64,000 nt of DNA, taken from positions 1 through 64,000 of the forward strand of contig NZ_JANQDU010000007.1 in the NCBI RefSeq assembly GCF_024723735.1, in the 5' to 3' direction. The notes beneath the pieces were generated by a model. That model made no database searches. It saw only the letters and a program-made list of their open reading frames with translations, and was not told the DNA's origin. Below are positions 1 through 8,856 of the stretch, piece by piece. Position 1 is the first letter of the stretch. Every line of letters begins with the position of its first letter. A program made the translations under genes and the position numbers. Source of the DNA: Frigidibacter sp. ROC022. Lineage in GTDB: Bacteria > Pseudomonadota > Alphaproteobacteria > Rhodobacterales > Rhodobacteraceae.

Positions 1-40
1 CGGCCGGGGGCCTTGCCCCCGGACCCCCAGGATATTTGCA
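1..40. repeat. Intergenic GC-rich hairpin repeat
   Basis: A six-base stem GGGGGC/GCCCCC with a three-base loop (6-20) is followed by GGACCCCC and the AT-rich word GGATATTT. Read on the minus strand this gives AAATATCC-T-GGGGG followed by a G5C/GC5 hairpin, the same arrangement as at 50,318-50,372. I infer a dispersed intergenic repeat family. Bases 41-117 hold no gene that I can support. Confidence 0.5.
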
Positions 41-117
41 AGGTAAAGCCCGTTGCCGGTTCCCGCGGTCGGCGGCGCCGCAGGCGGCGCGCATTCACGC
101 CACCTGTGCCGAGGTTG

Positions 118-993
118 CTATGTTCTCAACACCCGCCCGGCGACCGCGTCGAGCTTGGCCATCAGGGCCGGGTCGCGCTTGTCCGGCGCGGTCATCACCG
201 CGTGCTCCAGCGCCCGGTCGCAGCCGCAGTCGCAGGGCGTCCGCGCGCCGCCGATCAGCCCCGGCAGCCGCGCCACCAGCCCGCGGGCCTTCTCGGCATT
301 GGCGCCCAGGGTGGCGATGATCTCGGCGATATCGACCGAGCCATGCTCGGGGTGCCAGCTGTCGTAATCGGTGATCATCGCCAGCGAGGCATAGCAGAGC
401 TCGGCCTCGCGGGCGAGTTTCGCCTCGGGCATTCCGGTCATCCCGATCACGTCGCAGCCCCATTGCTCGCGGTAGAGCCGCGATTCGGCAAGGGTCGAGA
501 ATTGCGGCCCTTCCATCGCCAGATAGGTGCCGCCGTCGTGCAGGGTGATCCCCATGGCCCGCGCCGCCGCCGTCGCCGCCCGGCCCAGCCGGGCGCAGGT
601 CGGATGCGCCACCGAGACATGCGCGACGCAGCCGCTGCCGAAGAAACTCTTCTCGCGGGCGAAGGTCCGGTCGACATATTGATCGACCAGCACGAAATCC
701 CCCGGCGCCAGCGCCTCGCGGAACGAACCGCAGGCCGAGACCGAGATCACGTCGGTCACCCCTAGCCGTTTCAGCGCGTCGATATTGGCGCGGTAGGGCA
801 CCGAGGAGGGGCTGTGCACATGGCCGCGCCCGTGCCGGGGCAGGAAGACCATGTCGGTGCCGTCCAGGCTGCCGCAGAGCAGCGCGTCCGAGGGCGCGCC
901 CCAGGGCGTCTCCACCCGGCGCCATTCGGCCCCCTGCAAGCCCGCGATCTCGTAGACGCCCGAGCCGCCGATGACACCGATCCTGCACTGCAT
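118..993 (-). CDS. mtnP: S-methyl-5'-thioadenosine phosphorylase
   Basis: Cytoplasmic enzyme that phosphorolyses methylthioadenosine to adenine and 5-methylthioribose-1-phosphate in methionine salvage. The 291-residue product has the expected family length. It opens with the phosphate-binding glycine segment GVIGGSGVYEI and carries the substrate-loop region around MTGMPEAKLAREAELCYA, where purine phosphorylases recognise the base and ribose. ATG start at 993. No other methionine-salvage gene is adjacent. The next gene upstream on this strand, a flavin reductase, is 73 bases away, so the two could share a transcript. A purine nucleoside phosphorylase of the same superfamily is the main alternative, but the family match looks clear. 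Confidence 0.93.
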   Translation of the reverse strand: MQCRIGVIGGSGVYEIAGLQGAEWRRVETPWGAPSDALLCGSLDGTDMVFLPRHGRGHVHSPSSVPYRANIDALKRLGVTDVISVSACGSFREALAPGDFVLVDQYVDRTFAREKSFFGSGCVAHVSVAHPTCARLGRAATAAARAMGITLHDGGTYLAMEGPQFSTLAESRLYREQWGCDVIGMTGMPEAKLAREAELCYASLAMITDYDSWHPEHGSVDIAEIIATLGANAEKARGLVARLPGLIGGARTPCDCGCDRALEHAVMTAPDKRDPALMAKLDAVAGRVLRT

Positions 994-1065
994 GGGCCTC
1001 TCCCGCTGGTTGATCCGCCGCGATGCTAGGTCAGCCCCGGCGGCATTGGAAGCCGCCCGGCGCGG

Positions 1066-1650
1066 TCAATCGTCGGGCCGGGCCATCTGGCGCAGGCTGT
1101 CCACCACGGTGAAATCGCGATAGCCGAGCCGCGCCACCGGCCGGAAGGCCAGGACGTCGAAGCGGCCGTCCTTCAGGCAGTCGTCGCGCAGATGGATGCC
1201 GATCACCTCGCCCAGCACCATGTGGTTGTCGCGGCCCAGCAGCGGCTCGATCCGGATCAGCCGGCATTCCAGCGCCGCCGGCGCCCCGGCGACCCGCGAA
1301 CAGGGGATCAGCCGGCAGTCCTCGCGGGGGAGCCCGGCCAGGTCGAACTCGTCCCCGCCCGGCGGCAGCGCCCGGGAGGTCAGGTTCATCGCCTCGGCCA
1401 TCCCGGCCTCGACCACATTGACGCAGAACACCCCGGTTTCGCGGATATTGCCCAGGCTGTCCTTGCTGCCGGTCGAGGAGAACATCACCTGCGGCGGCAC
1501 ATAGGCCACGGCGTTGAAGAAGGAATAGGGCGCCAGATTGTCGCCGCCCCCGGCGCCGCGGCTCGAAATCCAGCCGATCGGGCGCGGCGTGACGATGGCG
1601 TTGAACGGATTGTGCGGCAGGCCGTGCCCGTCCTTCGGTTCATAGAACAT
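1066..1650 (-). CDS. Flavin reductase-like FMN-binding protein
   Basis: Probable NAD(P)H-dependent FMN reductase or FMN-binding split-barrel protein. The segment from NPFNAIVTPRPIGWIS through NLAPYSFFNAVAYVPPQVMFSS is the FMN-binding signature of the flavin reductase-like domain (DUF447/HpaC-like superfamily), followed by KDSLGNIRETGVFCVN. I start it at the ATG at 1650 (194 aa), because a GAGGGGG ribosome site lies just upstream and the family normally begins near MFYEP. An upstream ATG at 1701 would add 17 atypical residues. The physiological partner is unknown; such proteins often supply reduced flavin to a monooxygenase that may lie elsewhere. Confidence 0.85.
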   Translation of the reverse strand: MFYEPKDGHGLPHNPFNAIVTPRPIGWISSRGAGGGDNLAPYSFFNAVAYVPPQVMFSSTGSKDSLGNIRETGVFCVNVVEAGMAEAMNLTSRALPPGGDEFDLAGLPREDCRLIPCSRVAGAPAALECRLIRIEPLLGRDNHMVLGEVIGIHLRDDCLKDGRFDVLAFRPVARLGYRDFTVVDSLRQMARPDD

Positions 1651-1748
1651 CCTGCGGCCCCCTCTGCCGATCCGGCTTCGTTGCCCCTCCCCTAACGCCA
1701 TGTTACGGGCGATTCCAGTGCAGGGACCCGCAGAGGAGGGGGCGCCGG

Positions 1749-2240
1749 ATGATCCATCTGGCCGAAGAGACGGCGGAGGATTGGTGGGAAGTCGAGGCGC
1801 TCTACGACCTCTGCTTCGCGCCCGGACGCGAGGCGCTGTCCTCCTATCGGCTGCGCGACGGGGTGGCGCCGGTGGCGGCGCTCTGCCTGGTGGCCCGCGA
1901 CGAGACCGGCGGCCTCGGCGCGGCGATCCGCTACTGGCCGGTGCGGGTCGGCGGCCGGCCGGTGCTGCTGCTGGGGCCGATCGCGGTGCACCCGACCCGT
2001 CAGGGCGAGGGGCTGGGCGGGCTGCTGATCAACGAAAGCCTGTCCGAGGCGGCGCGCCAGGACTGGCGCCGGGTGCTGCTGGTCGGGGACGAGCCCTATT
2101 ACGGGCGCTTCGGCTTCCGCAAGCTGGAAGGCGTCGAGATGCCGCCGCCGACCAACCCGGACCGGGTGCTGGGCCGCTCTCTGGGGGCCGAGGCCTGGGC
2201 CGGCGTGACCGGGCCGGTGACCCGCTGGAACGAGGCTTAG
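1749..2240 (+). CDS. GNAT family N-acetyltransferase
   Basis: Predicted acetyl-CoA-dependent N-acetyltransferase of the YhbS-like GNAT group, 163 residues. The GNAT core is visible: a beta-strand LLLGPIAVHPTRQGEGLGG contains the pyrophosphate-binding R/Q-x-x-G-x-G/A signature (RQGEGLGG), then helix LLINESLSEAA, then VLLVGDEPYYGRFGFRKLEG, typical of the YhbS subgroup. The start has a purine-rich GAGGAGGGGG stretch just upstream. Substrate cannot be told from sequence. It is divergent from the flavin reductase gene and followed after about 50 bases by an EcsC-like gene. Confidence 0.88.
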   Translation: MIHLAEETAEDWWEVEALYDLCFAPGREALSSYRLRDGVAPVAALCLVARDETGGLGAAIRYWPVRVGGRPVLLLGPIAVHPTRQGEGLGGLLINESLSEAARQDWRRVLLVGDEPYYGRFGFRKLEGVEMPPPTNPDRVLGRSLGAEAWAGVTGPVTRWNEA

Positions 2241-2292
2241 CAGTTGCATTGGGACGCCGGCGCGCCCATTTCTGGTGAAAAGGGAGTGCGCC

Positions 2293-3078
2293 ATGCCGGT
2301 TTCCGAGCCGACGATTCTCGACCTGCCCGACGAGGCCGCCGCCGAGGTGGCGGCGCTGGCCCGCGCGATGCAGCGGGCCAACGGGCCCTTCATGCGGTTC
2401 CTGAATTCTCTCGGCGGCAAGGTCGAGGACCGGCTCGACCTGCTGCCGGTGCAGGTCCGCGACGGGCTGACCACGATGACGGCGGGGATCCTGGAACAGG
2501 TCTACCGGGCCGCGGCGGTGGTGGCCGGGCACCGGGCGGTGCCCAAGGCCGATGCGCGGCTGCACCGGATGGCGGCCATGGTCTCGGGCGCGGCGGGCGG
2601 TGCCGCCGGTCTCGGCTCGGCGCTGGTCGAATTGCCGGCCACCGTGGCGCTGATCTTCGGCGCGATGCAGAAGGCGGCGGGCGAAGAGGGTTTCGACCCG
2701 GCCTCGGAAGAGGTGCGGGTGATCTGTCTGGATATCCTCGGCTCGGGCGGGCCGGGGGCGGCGGATGACGGGGTGAACACCGGCTTTCTGGGTGCCCGGC
2801 TGGGGCTTTCGGGCAGCGCGATTCATGCGGTGATCGCGCGGGTGGCGCCGCGCTTCGCGACGATGCTGGGCCAGAAGCTGGCCAGCCAGACCGTGCCGAT
2901 CCTCGGTGCCGCCGCCGGGGCCGGGGTCAATTTCATGTTCATGGACTACTTCCAGGCCATGGCGCGGGTCCGCTTCGGCCTGCGGCGGCTGGCGCTGGAA
3001 CATGGCGAGGAACCGGTGCGCGAGGCGTTCAGCGCCGAGATCGCCCGCAGCGTCACCGCCCCCGACCCCGCGGGCTGA
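2293..3078 (+). CDS. EcsC family protein
   Basis: Member of the EcsC family, proteins of unclear biochemical role named after a gene beside a Bacillus ABC transporter. The 261-residue product shows the family pattern of amphipathic and glycine/alanine-rich helical segments: MVSGAAGGAAGLGSALVELPATVALIFGAMQ in the middle and LASQTVPILGAAAGAGVNFMF near the C-terminus, the latter being characteristic. I use the ATG at 2293, preceded by AAAAGGGAG; an in-frame ATG at 2275 has no better site. It may be peripheral or membrane-embedded. Convergent with the following methyltransferase gene. Confidence 0.8.
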   Translation: MPVSEPTILDLPDEAAAEVAALARAMQRANGPFMRFLNSLGGKVEDRLDLLPVQVRDGLTTMTAGILEQVYRAAAVVAGHRAVPKADARLHRMAAMVSGAAGGAAGLGSALVELPATVALIFGAMQKAAGEEGFDPASEEVRVICLDILGSGGPGAADDGVNTGFLGARLGLSGSAIHAVIARVAPRFATMLGQKLASQTVPILGAAAGAGVNFMFMDYFQAMARVRFGLRRLALEHGEEPVREAFSAEIARSVTAPDPAG

Positions 3079-3095
3079 GCGCCCCGGCCCGCGGC

Positions 3096-4058
3096 TCAGG
3101 CCAGGGCCCTGTCCTCGTCGCTGGTTTCCGGCCGCGTGCTTTCGCGGCTGGCGGTGACGACAAAGGCATGTACCGGCTCGCCGCGGTCGCGCCTTACCAC
3201 GGCAGGCGTGATCCGCGCCGCGCCAAAGCCGGCCTGACGCAGCAGCCCGTGCAGATAGCCCCGCCCATGCCGGAAGCGCCGCGCCGGACCCAGGCGGTAA
3301 CCCGGCCCGGAACCGTCCTCGTCGGGATCGGCCTCGGCGGTGAAACACAGCCTGCCGCCCGGTCGCAGCGCCGCCGAGGCCCAGCCGACCATCCCCTCCA
3401 GCGCGCCCAGATACATCACCACATCGGCGGCGGCGAGCGTGTCCCATTCCGCCTCGACCGGGGCCAGCGCTTTGATGTCGGCCTGCTCCAGCCGGTCATA
3501 GACGCCCTTCGCCTCGGCCCGGCGCAGCATTTCCGAGGACAGGTCGCAGCCTTCCAGCCAGTTGCAGCGGGGCCGCAGCAATGGCCCCAGAAGCCCGGTG
3601 CCGCAGCCGAGATCGAGCACCCGGCCAAGGCCCGCCGGCGCCACCGCCCGCAGCGCCTCGGCGATCAGCTCCGGCCCGCGATAGTCGAGCGCGCCCCGCA
3701 GCGCCGCCTCGAACCCGGGCGCATAGGTGTCGAACAGGGTGGTGACGAAGGCCGCCGGCATTGTGTCGCCCAGCGGCACCGGGCGCAGCAGGTCGCGGCG
3801 CAGGCTGGCGCCCAGCCTGTCGCTCGGGTCGGCCAGCACCGCCTTGTCATAGGCCATCGCGGCGGCCTCGCGGTTCCCGGCAGCCTCGTGAAAGGCGCCC
3901 AGCCGGACCCAGCCCGCCGCCCAATGGGGCAGGGTGGCAAGGGTCTGTTCCATCAGGTCAGCGGCGGCCGCGGGGTCGCCTTCGGCGGCCAGCGCCTCGG
4001 CCCAGGTCAGGCGGCGGTCGGCGGCAAGATCGCCGGAAGATGCGGGCAGGGCAAGCAT
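3096..4058 (-). CDS. TPR-containing class I SAM methyltransferase
   Basis: Predicted S-adenosylmethionine-dependent methyltransferase with an N-terminal tetratricopeptide segment. Residues about 15-80 form TPR-like helices (WAEALAAEGDPAAAADLMEQ; WVRLGAFHEAAGNREAAAMAYDKAV). The SAM-binding motif I is VLDLGCGTGLLGPLL, motif II-like acidic LEGCDLSSEML follows, and ADVVMYLGALEG resembles motif IV. The middle sequence FDTYAPGFEAALRGALDYRGPELI is typical of the biotin biosynthesis BioC-like/TPR methyltransferase group found in alphaproteobacteria. I start at the ATG at 4058 (MLALPAS); the reading frame extends to 4118. Substrate unknown. Confidence 0.83.
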   Translation of the reverse strand: MLALPASSGDLAADRRLTWAEALAAEGDPAAAADLMEQTLATLPHWAAGWVRLGAFHEAAGNREAAAMAYDKAVLADPSDRLGASLRRDLLRPVPLGDTMPAAFVTTLFDTYAPGFEAALRGALDYRGPELIAEALRAVAPAGLGRVLDLGCGTGLLGPLLRPRCNWLEGCDLSSEMLRRAEAKGVYDRLEQADIKALAPVEAEWDTLAAADVVMYLGALEGMVGWASAALRPGGRLCFTAEADPDEDGSGPGYRLGPARRFRHGRGYLHGLLRQAGFGAARITPAVVRRDRGEPVHAFVVTASRESTRPETSDEDRALA

Positions 4059-4213
4059 CGGGGAACCAGGGGACAGGGAAGGTGCATGGCCCGGAACGGG
4101 CCGGGGCGGGTCGAACAACAGGGTCTTGTCAGTCGAGCGGCTCTTGCATTCGGATGTCTCCGGCGCGGCAGATGGGCCCTGCTTGGGCCTCTGTCAAGGG
4201 GAGGGCGCCGGGC

Positions 4214-6454
4214 TCAGGACAGGCTGCGCAGATAGTCCAGAACCGCCGGGCGCAGGCTTTCGGCGCCCTCGGCCTCTGCGGCGTCCATCCGGGCCTTCAG
4301 CTCGGCCAGATCGACGCGGCGGATCAGCGATTTCACCGGCCCGATCGAGGCCGGGCGCATCGACAGGGTACGGAACCCGATCGCCGCCAGCGCCACCGCT
4401 TCTATCGGCCGCCCGGCATCTTCGCCGCAGAAGGACACCGGCGTGCCCGCCGCCGCGCAGCGTTTGACGATCATCTTCAGCAGGCTCAGGAACGAGACAT
4501 CCAGCGTGTCATAGCGCCGCCGGACCAGTTCGTTCTCGCGATCGGCGGCAAAGAAGAACTGCTTCAGATCGTTGCCCCCGACCGAGATGAAATCGCAGCC
4601 GTCGAAGAAGGTATCCGGCGCGAAGGCCATCGAGGGTGTTTCCAGCATCGCCCCGATTTCCAGCTTCTCCGGCAGGACATGGCCCAGCCGCCGCTCGCGC
4701 TCCACTTCCTGCAGCAGAAGCTTGCGCGCCGCGGTCAGCTCTCCGACCTGGGCGATCAGCGGGAACATCACCGTCAGCGGCCGCCCCGCCGCCGCCCGGA
4801 TCAGCGCCTGCATCTGCATCCGCATCACCCCGGGCTTGTCCAGCCCGACCCGCACCGCGCGCCAGCCCATCGCCGGGTTCGGCTCGTCCGGGCGCTTCAT
4901 GTAGGGCATCACCTTGTCCGAGCCGATGTCCAGGGTCCGGAACACCACCCGTTTGCCGCCCGCCGCATCCATCACCCGCGCATAGAGCGCCGCCAGCTCG
5001 CTGCGTTTCGGCACCCGGTTCCGGATCAGGAACTGCAATTCGGTGCGGAACAGCCCGACCCCCTCGGCGCCCGAGCCGACAAGGCTGGGCAGGTCGGCCA
5101 TCAGCCCGGCGTTCATGTGCAGGTTGATCCGGGTGCCGCAGGTGGCCTCGGCCGGCTTGTCGCGCAGCGAGACATAGCGGCTCTGCGCCTCGGCCTGCAT
5201 CGCGATCTTGTCGCGGAAGGCCGAGGCGATCTGATCCTCGGGCCGCAAATGCACCAGCCCCTGGTCGCCATCGACAAGGATGTGGTCACCGTTCAGCGCC
5301 TCGGTGGTGATCCGCTCGGCCTGGATCACCAGCGGGATCGCCAGCGCCCGCGCCACCACCGCGGCATGGCTGCCGACCGAGCCGTGCTCCAGCACGATCG
5401 CCTTCAGCTTCCTGCCATAGTCCAGCAACTCGCCCGGGCCGATGTTGCGGGCCACGAGGATCGGGTCCTCGGGCATCTCGGCGCCGGTGTCATGGCCCTG
5501 CCCGGTCAGGATGCGCAGCAGCCGGTTCGACAGGTCGTCGAGATCCGAAAGCCTTTCGCGCAGATAGACATCCTGCACCTGGTCCATCCGCGCCCGGGCC
5601 GAGGACTGTTCCTTCTCCACCGCGGATTCGGCGGTCAGCCCGCGGCCGATGTCCTCCTCCATCCGCCGGATCCAGCTGCGCGAATGGGCGAACATCCGGT
5701 AGGCTTCCATCACCTCGCGCCCGGCGCCGTCGGCCTGGGTCTTGGCCAGCAGGTCGTCCACGGTCAGCCGCAGTTTCTCGACCGCGTCATGCAGCCGGGT
5801 CAGCTCGGCCTCGGGATCGTCGGCCACCGGTCTTGTGACCACCACCCGCGGTTCGTGCAGATAGACATGGCCCTCGGCCGCGCCCTCCTGGCCCGACTGG
5901 CCGCGAAACATCACCGCCTGCTTGTGCAGCGCCTTCAGCGCCTCGCCTTCGCCCAGGAAGGCGCCCAGCTCGGTCATCTCGGCCAGCACCATGGCCACGA
6001 CTTCCAGCGCATAGACCTCGTCGTCGGAATAGAGCCGTGCGTCGCGCGACTGCACGACCAGCACGCCCAGCCGCTCGCCCAGCCGCTGGATCGGCACCCC
6101 GAGGAAGCTCGAGAACACCTCTTCCCCGGTTTCCGGCATGAAGCGGAACCCCTTCTCGGCCGGGGCATTCGCGGTGTTCAGCGCCGTCGCGGTGCGCGCC
6201 ACCCGGCCCACCAGGCCCTCGCCCAGCCGCATCCGCGTCTGGTGCACGGCCTCCGGCTTCAGCCCCTCGGTCGCGCAAAGCTCCAGGGTCTCGGCATCGC
6301 GGAACAGGTAGATCGAGCAGACCTCGGTCTCCATCGAATCGGCTATGAGATGGGTGATCCGGTCGAGCCGCGCCTGGCCTGCGGAACTCTCGGCCAGCGT
6401 ATCACGCAGCCGTCCAAGCAGTTTTCGGCTTTCGGTTTCTGTGCGCTCCGGCAT
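4214..6454 (-). CDS. ptsP: Phosphoenolpyruvate-protein phosphotransferase PtsP (EI-Ntr)
   Basis: Enzyme I of the nitrogen phosphotransferase system. It autophosphorylates from phosphoenolpyruvate and passes phosphate to NPr and EIIA-Ntr, a regulatory rather than sugar-importing chain. Domains in order: an N-terminal GAF sensor domain (about residues 20-160), an EI N-terminal helical region, the swivelling phosphohistidine domain with GSVGSHAAVVARALAIP (active-site His), and a C-terminal PEP-binding TIM barrel with GVGLFRTELQFL, FRTLDIGSDK and GSDK-type motifs, ending in the FCGEDAGRPIEAVALAAIGF region. The start at 6454 (746 aa) matches family length; the open frame extends to 6670. In related genomes ptsP commonly sits beside lysC; here lysC lies 4.3 kb away beyond a PepSY locus and a mini-island. 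Confidence 0.94.
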   Translation of the reverse strand: MPERTETESRKLLGRLRDTLAESSAGQARLDRITHLIADSMETEVCSIYLFRDAETLELCATEGLKPEAVHQTRMRLGEGLVGRVARTATALNTANAPAEKGFRFMPETGEEVFSSFLGVPIQRLGERLGVLVVQSRDARLYSDDEVYALEVVAMVLAEMTELGAFLGEGEALKALHKQAVMFRGQSGQEGAAEGHVYLHEPRVVVTRPVADDPEAELTRLHDAVEKLRLTVDDLLAKTQADGAGREVMEAYRMFAHSRSWIRRMEEDIGRGLTAESAVEKEQSSARARMDQVQDVYLRERLSDLDDLSNRLLRILTGQGHDTGAEMPEDPILVARNIGPGELLDYGRKLKAIVLEHGSVGSHAAVVARALAIPLVIQAERITTEALNGDHILVDGDQGLVHLRPEDQIASAFRDKIAMQAEAQSRYVSLRDKPAEATCGTRINLHMNAGLMADLPSLVGSGAEGVGLFRTELQFLIRNRVPKRSELAALYARVMDAAGGKRVVFRTLDIGSDKVMPYMKRPDEPNPAMGWRAVRVGLDKPGVMRMQMQALIRAAAGRPLTVMFPLIAQVGELTAARKLLLQEVERERRLGHVLPEKLEIGAMLETPSMAFAPDTFFDGCDFISVGGNDLKQFFFAADRENELVRRRYDTLDVSFLSLLKMIVKRCAAAGTPVSFCGEDAGRPIEAVALAAIGFRTLSMRPASIGPVKSLIRRVDLAELKARMDAAEAEGAESLRPAVLDYLRSLS

Positions 6455-6708
6455 TCCCGATCCGTTGCCATTCCTGTCGTCCGGCAGTGCCGGCGGCTTC
6501 TTAGAGCACATAGGACAGGTCGGGGAAACAATCTTTCGGCGAATGTCGCGAATGGTGGTCGCCGGAATGCCGAATCCTGGCAATCTCGCGCCGATTTGTC
6601 GCAAAACGATACGCCGTGCAAAGTCGCGATGCCGCTCCGGGCCACGATGACCCTGCGTCATCCTTCCCACTGGAAGCAGGTCCAGCGCCTCGCTATCAAG
6701 GTTTCGTG

Positions 6709-7074
6709 ATGCGCAGGCTCCTGCCCCTGTTCCCGAGACTGGCTCTCGTCATCGTGCTGAGCGGCGCGCTGGCCGGCATCGGTTTCGCGCATCGGCTGGG
6801 CAGCCAGGCGTTCAATCCGGCGGTGCTCGCCTATGTGCAGGCCGGCGGCTCGCTGGCCGACATCTGCGGCGGGTTCGGCGACAGTTCGGTGAAGAGCGGG
6901 CGCAGCTGTGACGCCTGCCGCCTTGTCCATGCCGTCGCCCTGCCGGAGATCGAGCGGGTCTGCCTCGACTTCTACCGCAGCCCCATCGGGCGCATCTCGG
7001 CGCCGCGCGTCCAGGCCGAACCCTCGGTCTGGCGCGATCTGTCGCACCCGGTCCGGGCCCCTCCGCAGGTCTGA
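6709..7074 (+). CDS. Small exported or membrane-anchored Cys-containing protein
   Basis: A 121-residue protein whose first 30 residues (MRRLLPLFPRLALVIVLSGALAG) form an uncleaved anchor or signal peptide. The rest is predicted periplasmic, with a Cys motif CGG at about 51 and a CDACRLVHAVALPE segment in which a CxxC plus His could bind metal or haem. That arrangement resembles DUF2946-like small proteins found beside copper or iron uptake genes, but I cannot confirm family membership. It lies 72 bases upstream of the PepSY membrane protein on the same strand and is probably co-transcribed with it. ATG at 6709 chosen because the open frame upstream is not hydrophobic and overlaps the ptsP promoter region. 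Confidence 0.65.
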   Translation: MRRLLPLFPRLALVIVLSGALAGIGFAHRLGSQAFNPAVLAYVQAGGSLADICGGFGDSSVKSGRSCDACRLVHAVALPEIERVCLDFYRSPIGRISAPRVQAEPSVWRDLSHPVRAPPQV

Positions 7075-7146
7075 TCCTCGAACAGAAACCCATGGATCAA
7101 CTTCAGGCGCCTTGCCCGGCAAGGCTGCCGCTATTGGAGAACCCGA

Positions 7147-8556
7147 ATGGTCACCATCGACCCGACAGAGGTGCCCGCGTCCGCCAGCAAGGCGACCGGC
7201 CCCGACAAGTTCTATTTCGCCGCATGGCGCTGGCACTTCTATGCCGGCCTCTATGTCATCCCCTTCCTTCTCATGCTGGCCACCACCGGCCTGATCATGC
7301 TCTGGGTCAGCGTGCTCGACGGGCGCGACGGGGAATGGATTCCCGTCACCCCGGCCGGCGCGCCCCTGGCCGTCTCGGCCCAGGCCGATGCCGCGCTGGC
7401 GGCGGTTCCGGACGGGCAGCTGATCAAATACATCGCCCCGCGCCGGCCGGAGCTGGCGGCGGTCTTCCGGATCGATGCCGGAGACGGCGCCACGATGGTG
7501 GCGGTGAACCCCTATACCGCCGAGGTGCTCGAAACGCGGCCGTGGCAGGCGGGCTGGTACGACCTTGCCAACGACATCCACGGCACCCTTCTGCTGGGCG
7601 TCACCGGCGACCGGATGATCGAGATCGCCGCCTCGCTCGGCATGGTTCTGATCGCCAGCGGTCTCTATCTGTGGTGGCCGCGGAACGGGCAGGGGCTGCG
7701 TGTCCTGCTGCCCAACCTGGCCGCCCGTGGCCGGTCGCTGTGGAAGACGCTGCACGCCACGCTGGGCGCCTGGATTTCGATCGTGCTGGTGCTGTTCCTG
7801 GTCTCGGGCCTGTCCTGGGCCGGGGTCTGGGGCGAAAAGCTGGTGCAGGCCTGGAGCACCTTCCCGGCCGAGAAATATTCCGCGCCGCCCTCGGATGTCA
7901 CCCATGCCAGCATGAACCTCGGCAACAGCAAGGAGGTTCCCTGGGCTCTGGAGCAGACCCCGATGCCGGCCTCGGGCTCGGAGGCCGGGGCGAACGGCCT
8001 GGCCGGGGACACGCCGCCGACCCTGGATACCGTCGTCGCCTTTGCCCGGCAGATCGGGTTCGACGGCCGGTTCCAGCTGAACCTGCCGAAGGGCGAGACC
8101 GGGGTCTGGACCATCTCGCGCGATTCGATGAGCAACGACAGCGCCCATCCGACCGATGATCGCACGGTGCATATCGACCGCTACAGCGGGAAGATCCTGG
8201 CCGACATCCGCTATGCCGACTATTCGCCCTATGGCAAGGCGATGGCGGTCGGCATCGCGCTGCACGAAGGCGACATGGGCTGGTGGAATGTCACCCTGAA
8301 CACGCTGTTCTGCCTGTCGGTGATCTTCGTCAGCCTCAGCGGGGCGGTGATGTGGTGGATGCGGCGCCCGACCAAGGCGGGCCGTCTGGCGGCGCCGCCG
8401 ATGCCGCGCGACCTGCCGCTCTGGCAAGGCGCGATGCTGGTCGGGCTGGCGGTCTCGCTGGCCTTCCCGATGGCCGGGATCACGATCCTCGGGATGCTGT
8501 TGCTGGACGTGCTGCTTCTGTCGCGGCTCCCGGCGCTGCGGCGCATGTTGAGCTGA
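7147..8556 (+). CDS. PepSY-associated TM domain protein
   Basis: Inner-membrane protein of the PepSY_TM family (PiuB-like), 469 residues. It shows the family pattern: a first membrane helix after FYFAAWRWHFYAGLYVIPFLLMLATTGLIML; a periplasmic PepSY segment; a second helix at MIEIAASLGMVLIASGLYLWWPR; a third at WISIVLVLFLVSGLSWAGVW; a second PepSY-like region; and C-terminal helices near TLFCLSVIFVSLSGAVMWWMRRP. Conserved histidines such as HFYAGLY and NDIHGTLL are typical and may bind haem. Such proteins often accompany siderophore receptors or act as ferric reductases. The small Cys/His protein just upstream supports a metal-related role, though no TonB receptor is present here. Confidence 0.88.
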   Translation: MVTIDPTEVPASASKATGPDKFYFAAWRWHFYAGLYVIPFLLMLATTGLIMLWVSVLDGRDGEWIPVTPAGAPLAVSAQADAALAAVPDGQLIKYIAPRRPELAAVFRIDAGDGATMVAVNPYTAEVLETRPWQAGWYDLANDIHGTLLLGVTGDRMIEIAASLGMVLIASGLYLWWPRNGQGLRVLLPNLAARGRSLWKTLHATLGAWISIVLVLFLVSGLSWAGVWGEKLVQAWSTFPAEKYSAPPSDVTHASMNLGNSKEVPWALEQTPMPASGSEAGANGLAGDTPPTLDTVVAFARQIGFDGRFQLNLPKGETGVWTISRDSMSNDSAHPTDDRTVHIDRYSGKILADIRYADYSPYGKAMAVGIALHEGDMGWWNVTLNTLFCLSVIFVSLSGAVMWWMRRPTKAGRLAAPPMPRDLPLWQGAMLVGLAVSLAFPMAGITILGMLLLDVLLLSRLPALRRMLS

Positions 8557-8572
8557 GCTTCGGGAAAGAGCG

Positions 8573-8596
8573 GCGCCGACCCCTGGCGGTCGGCGC
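8573..8596 (+). terminator. Stem-loop after PepSY gene
   Basis: GCGCCGAC and GTCGGCGC form a perfect eight-base stem with an eight-base loop, 17 bases after the PepSY stop codon. There is no strong T-run, so it may be a weak or Rho-assisted terminator. Bases 8,597-8,727 show nothing else. Confidence 0.45.
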
Positions 8597-8727
8597 TGCT
8601 GCTCCCGCAAGGGTTTCCGGTGCCTTGATAGGACCCTTCCGGCCGGGGCGGAGTCCGGACCGGGCTGCACCCGGCACAAGGCCGGACCGCCGGGGCACCG
8701 CCCCCGGCCGTCTGCGCGACCTTACCT

Positions 8728-8792
8728 GCGGTTCAGGCCGCCGGCTTCGTGCGGGATGCCATGCCGGCAGGGTTAGGGTCCCGTTAACCAAG
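8728..8792. repeat. 65-bp direct repeat, left copy
   Basis: This 65-base segment recurs at 10,613-10,677 in the same orientation with about eight mismatches and no gaps by hand alignment. It opens GCGGTTCAGGCCGCCGG, contains GCGGGATGCCATGCCG and ends CCCGTTAACCAAG. Both copies bracket the lower-GC mini-island. The tail contains a CtrA-like TTAA-N7-CTAA word when read on the minus strand. Confidence 0.8.
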
Positions 8793-8856
8793 GGCGATTA
8801 TACGTATATTTTAGAAAGCAAGATGGACGAGGTAGACCAGACCGGACAGGCCGGTT

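Noticed and set aside
3761-6709. 982-codon open frame on the plus strand
   Set aside because: It is antisense to ptsP and the methyltransferase gene. The translation is His/Gln/Arg rich with no domain, as expected for a shadow frame in GC-rich DNA.
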